Assembly: GCF_000499385.1 (NCBI RefSeq)
Contig: NW_013654440.1
Span: forward strand, 1-64,000
Source of the DNA: Eimeria necatrix
Taxonomy: Eukaryota > Apicomplexa > Conoidasida > Eucoccidiorida > Eimeriidae
Reading direction: 5' to 3'
Length of the DNA: 64,000 bases
Shown: in pieces, positions 57,999 through 64,000 of the stretch
Position numbering within the stretch: position 1 is the stretch's first letter
Layout: the number at the start of each line of letters is the position of its first letter
Position numbers and translations under genes: made by a program
Notes under the pieces: model-generated
Told to the model about the DNA's origin: nothing
Databases searched by the model: none
What the model saw: the letters and a program-made list of their open reading frames with translations, nothing else

Positions 57999-59808
57999 AT
58001 GGGGGCCTACAAGTGAGTTTGTTGCTTCCGTTTGTGTCCCTTTTGTTCCGCAGTGTAGTTTTTTCGTGGCAATACTATTTATTCCATTTGTTTTGTTTTC
58101 TTCTTTCCCATCTTTGCTTTTCCGGCGGCGCTGCTGCCTCTACACCCCACTGCTGCAGGAGGAGCAGCAGCACCCCGCGACTCCCCACGCATGCAGCAGC
58201 AGCAGCAGCTGCCTGCAGCGCGTTTGTCTTCCCCATCTGCTTATTTTTTAATTTTTAAATTCAGCTGTGCAATTAAGAGCGCTTGCTGCTCAACCCACCT
58301 CCCCCATGGGCCCTCAGGGGCGCGGCAGCAGCCAATAGGCAGACACGTTGGCGGTTTGCATGCAGCAGCGTTTGCTGCTTTTATTTCCCCTTTATTTCTC
58401 TCTTTTTAATTCTTTTTTGATTCCCTTTTCTCAAGGCAAAGCCTTCTAATCACGGGCGAACGCAGTTTGCTTCTGCATGCATCGACGCGCCGTCCACACT
58501 CCTCTCTTATTTATTCATTTACTTATTTATATTCTTTCCTTTAGAGTCTCAGGCAAAAAAGGTCCCAAAGATTGCCACATGTTTGCAGCTGTGAAGCGCC
58601 GAGTGCCTTTGTGGGCGGCTGCGGCAAATGCTGCACAAGGAGAGGCAGCTTTGCTGAGTTATTCTTTCGTGTCGTTTCTTCAGTTTTCTTTTTCTTTCTT
58701 CTTCTGGGACTTATTCCATTTGTTTGTTCTTGTTCTTACTTATTTTTAGTTTGTTTATGTGCAGAATTTTTCTTTTTTCCGTTTACAAATTCGGCGAATG
58801 TTGAATTTTGTTCGATTGCAAGAAAGCTTTCGTGCGCGGAATGAGCCCCATGTTTGTGTCCGAATTAATTAATTGTTTTATTTTTGAATTGAGTCCTTTG
58901 TTGGATTTCTTTTTAGGTACTTGGAAGAGCTCTGGAAGAGAAAGCAATCAGATGTGCTGCGCTTTCTGCTGCGTGTGCGCACGTGGGAGTACCGCCAGCT
59001 GCCGGCCGTGCATAGGTGCAGCCGGCCGACGAGGCCTGACAAGGTGAATGGGGCAGCAAAACAGGAAAATAAAAGTTAAAAATTAGTAAATAAATAAAAC
59101 TTTAGCATATTTCAGGTGGATTCGCAGTTGGAATTGGCTGAGACTGCGCGTTTCCCGTTTCGCGGGCTTCGGCTGCGCGGCGCCGCAGTCTGCACTTGAA
59201 TAAGTTGAACTTTGCGGGGAGTGTGCGAACTGGGCAGCGAACTTTGCAGATATTTTGTTTTAAATTAATTATAATGAATGAATTACGTTTAAATAGTTTT
59301 GTTTTTCCGCGTTTGGCGCTGCATTCCGCAGGCGCGGCGGCTGGGCTACAAGAAGAAGCAGGGCTTCGTGATCTACCGCGTGCGCGTGCGCCGCGGAGAC
59401 CGCAAGCGAATGGTGGCGAAGGGCATTGTCTACGGAAAGCCGACGAACCAGGGCGTGCGGAAGCAGAAGGCGAAGATGAATCTGCGGGAAGTGGCGGAGC
59501 GGCGGGTGAGCCGCAGCGTCTGCGGCAACTTGCGCTGCCTGAACAGCTACTGGGTGGGCCAGGACGCCGTCTACAAGTACTACGAAGTCATTTTGGTGGA
59601 CCCCAGCCACGCGGCCATTCGCAACTGCCCCCGCTACAAGTACCTCTGCAAGAGCACCATGAAGCACCGCGAGCTCCGCGGCCTCACTGCTGCCGGCAGG
59701 AAGTCCAGGGGCCTCACTTGCAGGGGCTCCAAGAACAGCAAGCGCATGCCCAGCGTGCGGGCCAACTGGAAGCGGCGCCAGATGCTGCAGCTGCGCCGGC
59801 GCAGATGA
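57999..59808 (+). CDS. RPL15: 60S ribosomal protein L15 (eL15), 205 aa
   Basis: A core protein of the large ribosomal subunit. Three exons, 57999-58012, 58917-59043 and 59332-59808, join in phase with GTGAGT and GTGAAT donors and TTTTAG and CCGCAG acceptors. The product begins MGAYK-YLEELW, continues [20 protein letters not shown] and [20 protein letters not shown], then [13 protein letters not shown] and [15 protein letters not shown], and ends in a basic tail. These are the hallmark segments of eL15, and the length equals the family norm. No homopolymer tract interrupts it, unlike its neighbours. Intron 1 (about 900 nt) holds T-rich frames that I regard as noncoding. Confidence 0.97.
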
Positions 59809-60243
59809 GCGCCCCGCAGCAGCGGCGCCGCTGCTGCTGCTGCTGCTGCAGCAGCAGCAGCAGGGGCGGCGCTGCGCTGCTGCGCCTTGTTGTCGTTTTC
59901 TTGTGTGGAGGAGAGAGGCCGAAACAGATCTTTCAGTCACGGAATGCCACGCGTTTCTTGTTCCCCGCGAAGCAGCTTTGCTGCGCTTTAGTTTCGCTGC
60001 TGCTGACCTAGTTGCTGCTGCTGCTGCTGCTGCCTGGTTGCTGCTGCTGCTGCTGCTGCCTGGTTGCTGCTGCTGCCTGGTTGCTGCTGCTGCTTAGGCC
60101 TTTAAATGGCTCGCCGTGAGATGGCTTCTGTTTATTTTGCTGCACTTCTTCTACCTAGTTCTTCTATTTGGCTGGCGCCGCTGCAGCGCTCCACTACTCT
60201 CGCAATAAACCTTCAGAGGTGCACTGGCGCAAAGTGCTGCAGC

Positions 60244-60288
<45 letters not shown>

Positions 60289-60422
60289 AGGGATCAAAAG
60301 GTACTGAACGAACGGGTCGAGTTGAAAAGCGGGAGCGGAGCCAACGAAAAGGGTCCACGCAAGATAAAATAGGAGATGCACATAAGTCAACGCAAAGAGC
60401 ACTTCAGTTCGTTTGTGCTTCC
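59809..60422. other. Convergent 3' region with CTG/CAG tracts
   Basis: CTG and CAG tracts (59,830-59,862, 60,014-60,092 and 60,246-60,288) lie between the eL15 stop and the stop of the minus-strand gene. No gene supported. Confidence 0.6.
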
Positions 60423-60699
60423 TCATCTGTCCGTCAGCTGCTGCAGCTGCTGCAGCCGCTGCAGCAGCTGCCGCTGGATCTGCTGGGCAAGCAGCAGCTG
60501 CCCCGAGCCGCCGCTCGCGCTGCTGCTTCTTAGATTGCTTTTCATATTGTTGAATACTTCGCTGCAGTTCATTTGCCTTTGCTGAAAGAAGGCGCTGCGC
60601 CTCTCCCGCTGCTCGTGGCACCACCGCAGCTGCTCCTGCGCTGGCCGCGAGCATATGTCAACCAGAGAGTCGAAAGCTGCAGCCTCCAGCGACAGAGGA

Positions 60700-60739
<40 letters not shown>

Positions 60740-63700
60740 AGTCAGTCCTAGCTGGGTTCGCGGGGTATGCGTGCAGCCCGTGCTCCGACGGGCGCCCAGC
60801 GGCAGGCGCTTCTGCGGTTGCTGCTGCTGTTCCTTCTCCTGCAGCAGCAGCAGCTGCTGCTGCTGCTGCTCTGGCGTGCTGCGCGCTTGCTTCTCTAATA
60901 ATGTCTTTGAGAGACTCGGCAAGAGCCACCAGCGGAGCAGCACAGAAGCAGTTGTCGAGTGTATCTACAGGCAAGGGTGCAGCGGCGAATGCTGCTGCTG
61001 CATCTGCCACGCATTGACTCACTATGCTAGCCCACAGCTGCTGCTGTTGCTGCTGCGGGATGCTGCCGCCGCCAGCGCAGCGCAGCTTCCAGTACAGGTC
61101 CCGCAGCTGCCGCTGCTGCTGCTGCGCGGCCGCAGCAAAGGCAGCAGGCACTGCTGCTGCTACTCCTCCTGCTACAGCCGGAGGCCCCCAGTCTGCTGCT
61201 GCTGTTTCTTTGGCAGCAGCAGCAACTGCGTCCATGAAGGCGCTGCTGTTGCACAGGAGAGACGCGAGGTGTCTATACACTAGAGCCCGCAACTCGCTAA
61301 CCGCCATCTCCGTATCTTTTATTGTGTTTATTATTTGCTGCTGCTCTTCAAAGGACAAAGATGATAACAAGCCCGTATTGCAACCAGCACCAACCTGGTG
61401 TTGCTGCTGCTGCTCCTGCTGCTGCTGCTGCTGGGAGCTTTGTCGCCCATGCTGCTGCTGCTGTTTCTGCTGCTCCTGCTGCAGGCCATGCATAATTAAC
61501 TGGGTGTGTAGAGCCTGTAGCAGCTGCTGAGCTGACTCCACAGCAGAAACTTTGTGCGTGAGGCCCCATAGGGACCCCGGGCTATGCTGCTGCTGCATGG
61601 GCGGCACCAGCTGTAGCAGCAGCAACTGCTGCTGCTGAGAGTGAGGCAGCCGCGTGCTGCTCGTCAGCGATAGAGAGGAGCTGCTGCTGTCCAGCCCTTC
61701 ACCGCTGCTGCTGCTGCTGCTGAATTGAAATGTCAGCCTGTGCTTTAAGGGTTTGAGGTGCTCGTTTGTCTGCTGCAGCAACAACGCGAGGTGCGGCAGC
61801 AGCAGCTTCAGCAGCTGGGCGTCCTCTGCTGCTGCAACGAAGGCGCACATCCTCCTGTCCTTCTTGCTCTTTTCAGTTTTAATTTTTTCCATTTTGCTTT
61901 TTTCGGTACTTAGACACAAAGCGGCTGAGCAAGGCTCAGCCAGCAGCGAGCTCAACTCCCCTGGGAGGGCAGCAGCAGCAGCAGCAGCAATGTACAGCCG
62001 CAGCAACCGCAGCATCGCTGCTACTGTGGCTGCTGCTGCCCCTGGCGCTGCGGCAGCAAGCTGCCAATACACCTCAAGTTTCCTCGCTACTGCAGCGGCA
62101 GCAGCAACGACCACCGGAGAGCTGCCTGTACACCTCACTGAGCTTGCTGCTGCTGCTCGCAGCTCCAAATCTATCGCAGCTAGCTCTGCAGCAGCTAACG
62201 AGCGCTGCTGCTGCTGTTGCTGCTGCAGGGCCCGAGCAGGATCCATTGCTGCTGCTGCAGCAAAGGGCTTGCCTGGCTGCCACGTGGCAAATGGGTTTTG
62301 TGCGTTGGCCGCCACCAGCTGCTGCCCGCACCTTTGACACCTCTTTGAGCTTTTATTTAGTTGTCTTCCTTTATTTCCGTTTGCTGCATTTAAACTGGAG
62401 GCATTCCCGTCGGCGTCGCTGGTGGGAAGCGGAGGCGCTGTGGCGAAGCACGAGTCCTCTAGTGCAGCCGACGGCAGCGGCCAAGAGATGCTGCCGCTGC
62501 TGCTGCTGCTGCTGTGAAAGGAAAGCAGCAGCACGGGCTGCCTGTGTCTCACCGGGAGTCGATCCCAGCTCTCTTTCCTGATTTGTTGCAGCAGAACAGC
62601 AATGGTTTCTGTCTCCAGGTGAGACAGCGCAGCTTCAACTCGCAGCAGCAGCAGCTCATGCAACCTGCTGCTGCTGCTGCAGCTACTGCTGCCGCTGCTG
62701 TTTCTGCTGCTGCTTTTGGTGGTACTGCTGGAGTTGGCGGTACCTCTGCACGAGTCCACCGCGCCAGGATCAGCTGCAGCTGCAGCAGCTGCTGTTAGTG
62801 CTGCTGCTGCTGCTGCTGCGTCCGCTGCTACAGCTGCTGCTGTCGCATCTGCAAGTGTTTGCAAATCCAAGAGCCCATCACTGAGGCCTGCCGCTGCTGC
62901 GCCTGTTGCTGCTGTTGCTAGGGTTGTTGCTGTTGCTGCAGCTGTTGCTGCTGCCTGCAACAATTTGTCAGCCTCTGGGTTAGCAGCAGCAACGAACGCC
63001 TCTCCCGCTGCAGTAAAGGCTCTCAGTGCTGTAGCAAAAGATATAAAATCAGAAAGTGCAGCAGAGTCATCTACAGCGATGGGCACCACAGCAGCCACCT
63101 CAGCTATCTGCTGCTGCAGCTGCTCCCACAAGCTGCGCCGCTGCTGCAGCAGCAGCCGCCGCACTTGCAGCAAAAATAAACCCAGTCGCAGACCAGACGG
63201 GAGACCTCGTAGCCTCTGCCGCGCTCTTGCTGCCAATTCCATTGCGCTTGGGCTGTTGCTGTTGCTGCCACCTGTCGATTCAGCTGCCGCTGCTGCTGCA
63301 GCTGCTGCTGCAATGTCGAAGTCTGTTTTGCTGCTGCCAGCAGCAGCACCATCTTCCTCGCGTTGCGCTTGCCGATGCTTCTGAAGCTGCTCCTGATGCA
63401 GCTGCTCCTGCTGCAGCAGCATGAGCTGCTGCTGCTGTGCCTGCTGCTGCTGCTGTGACCATTCGTCCAGTACCCAGAGAGCCTCTGCTGCGTGCCACCT
63501 AATAAGAGCAGCAGCGCCGACGAGAAAGTCAAACAGCAAGCCCATCAGCCTAATAAGACAAGCAGCGCCATCGGCTGCTGCAACAGAAGTAGCGAGAGAA
63601 GCGGCAGACGGGAGGCCCAAGACATCTGCTGCTGCTGCTGCTGCGCCTGCAGCAGCAGCAGCTGCTGCTGCTGCTGCTGTCCCCGGACCAGCAGCAGCGT

Positions 63701-63940
63701 CCGGCAGCAGCAGCAGTCTGCTCCGCAGCTGCTGGCGCACCTCAAGGCTCTCAGCCTCTGCCTCTGAGAAGGCGGCAGCATCAGCAGGCACGTACGCAAA
63801 CAGCACCTGACGTGCTGCAGCAGCAGCTGCTGCTGCTATTGCTGCAGCAACAGCAGCGCCCACGGAGGACGAGGGGGGCAGCAGAGAAAAGGCGCTAACC
63901 GCAGAGTAATACAGCCCCCATGTGTCCTCGCTACTGCCTG

Positions 63941-63977
<37 letters not shown>

Positions 63978-64000
63978 TTTTGCAGGCCTTTTCCAGCAGC
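60423..64000 (-). CDS. Large Ala/Gln-rich protein, 5'-truncated by the window end
   Basis: A single frame stays open from the right edge of the window to the stop at 60,423, more than 1,190 codons. The upstream part reads EDTWGLYYSAVSAFSLLPPS, then GAACLIRLMGLLFDFLVGAA, LRLGLFLLQVRRLLLQQR, ELLLLRVEAALSHLETETI and ESWDRLPVRHRQPVLLLSF. Later come AMLRLLRLYIA, DAQLLKLLLPHLALLLQQ, ELRALVYRHLASLLCNSSAF and AALVALAESLKDII-type helices. Two CxxC-like Cys (KRCQRCGQQ) lie mid-protein. A helical trafficking subunit such as Vps54 would fit the E-x-W...P and lLrLlrlYi pattern, but this is weak. Ala, Gln and Ser runs separate the helices. A short Lys-rich stretch (KSKMEKIKTEKSKKDRR) may mark an unspliced intron or a loop. 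Confidence 0.55.

Noticed and set aside
58477..58844. Short frames in the first eL15 intron (such as one containing [16 protein letters not shown])
   Set aside because: They interrupt a gene whose exons on either side are unambiguous. They lack family resemblance and end in T-rich intron-like sequence.

Overview
The window looks like nuclear DNA of a coccidian apicomplexan, most likely an Eimeria species. It has spliced protein genes with short GT-AG introns, very dense CAG/CTG trinucleotide tracts that encode runs of Ala, Gln, Ser or Leu, and interstitial TTTAGGG heptamers. It switches abruptly between repeat-poor and repeat-rich DNA, as described for Eimeria chromosomes. The genus is an inference from these features, not from a database match.

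Layout. Bases 1-2,100 are the end of a repeat-rich block holding the GC- and CAG-rich 5' part of an unrecognised gene (to 5,573). Bases 2,100-33,500 are repeat-poor. This part holds an acidic unknown protein (minus, 7,298-8,560), a 19-exon polycystin/TRPP-type channel (9,812-18,095), polynucleotide kinase 3'-phosphatase (20,064-21,922), and a V-ATPase subunit G homologue with a long N-terminal extension (23,573-24,986). It also holds a cryptic four-TM membrane protein spread over very small exons (about 26.6-27.6 kb) and, on the minus strand, an RRM protein next to an unknown protein (27,986-31,227). Bases 33,500-64,000 are repeat-rich. Genes here are a DA1-like LIM/HExxH peptidase (33,810-35,882), a large helical low-complexity protein (minus, 37,756-41,124), RNA polymerase subunit RPB11 (42,249-44,473), an ING-domain protein (45,407-47,059), a PP2C phosphatase (48,291-52,305), a BCCIP/Bcp1 homologue (minus, 52,823-57,099), ribosomal protein eL15 (57,999-59,808) and a truncated large Ala/Gln-rich protein (minus, 60,423-64,000).

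Most genes are unrelated housekeeping functions (transcription, translation, ribosome-factor export, DNA repair, proton pumping, dephosphorylation), and nothing suggests an operon-like system. The most unusual items are: (1) the channel gene, which I read as two complete polycystin modules in one polypeptide; (2) a dispersed palindrome, consensus GGTGTACGTACACC, recurring across the repeat-rich half in coding and noncoding DNA but not seen in the repeat-poor half; (3) telomere-type heptamer arrays inside introns of RPB11 and BCCIP; and (4) CTG/CAG tracts that run directly into 3' splice sites.

Exon limits were read by eye from splice consensus, reading-frame phase and family resemblance recalled from memory. 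Junctions where phase was checked are stated as such; the others are provisional.
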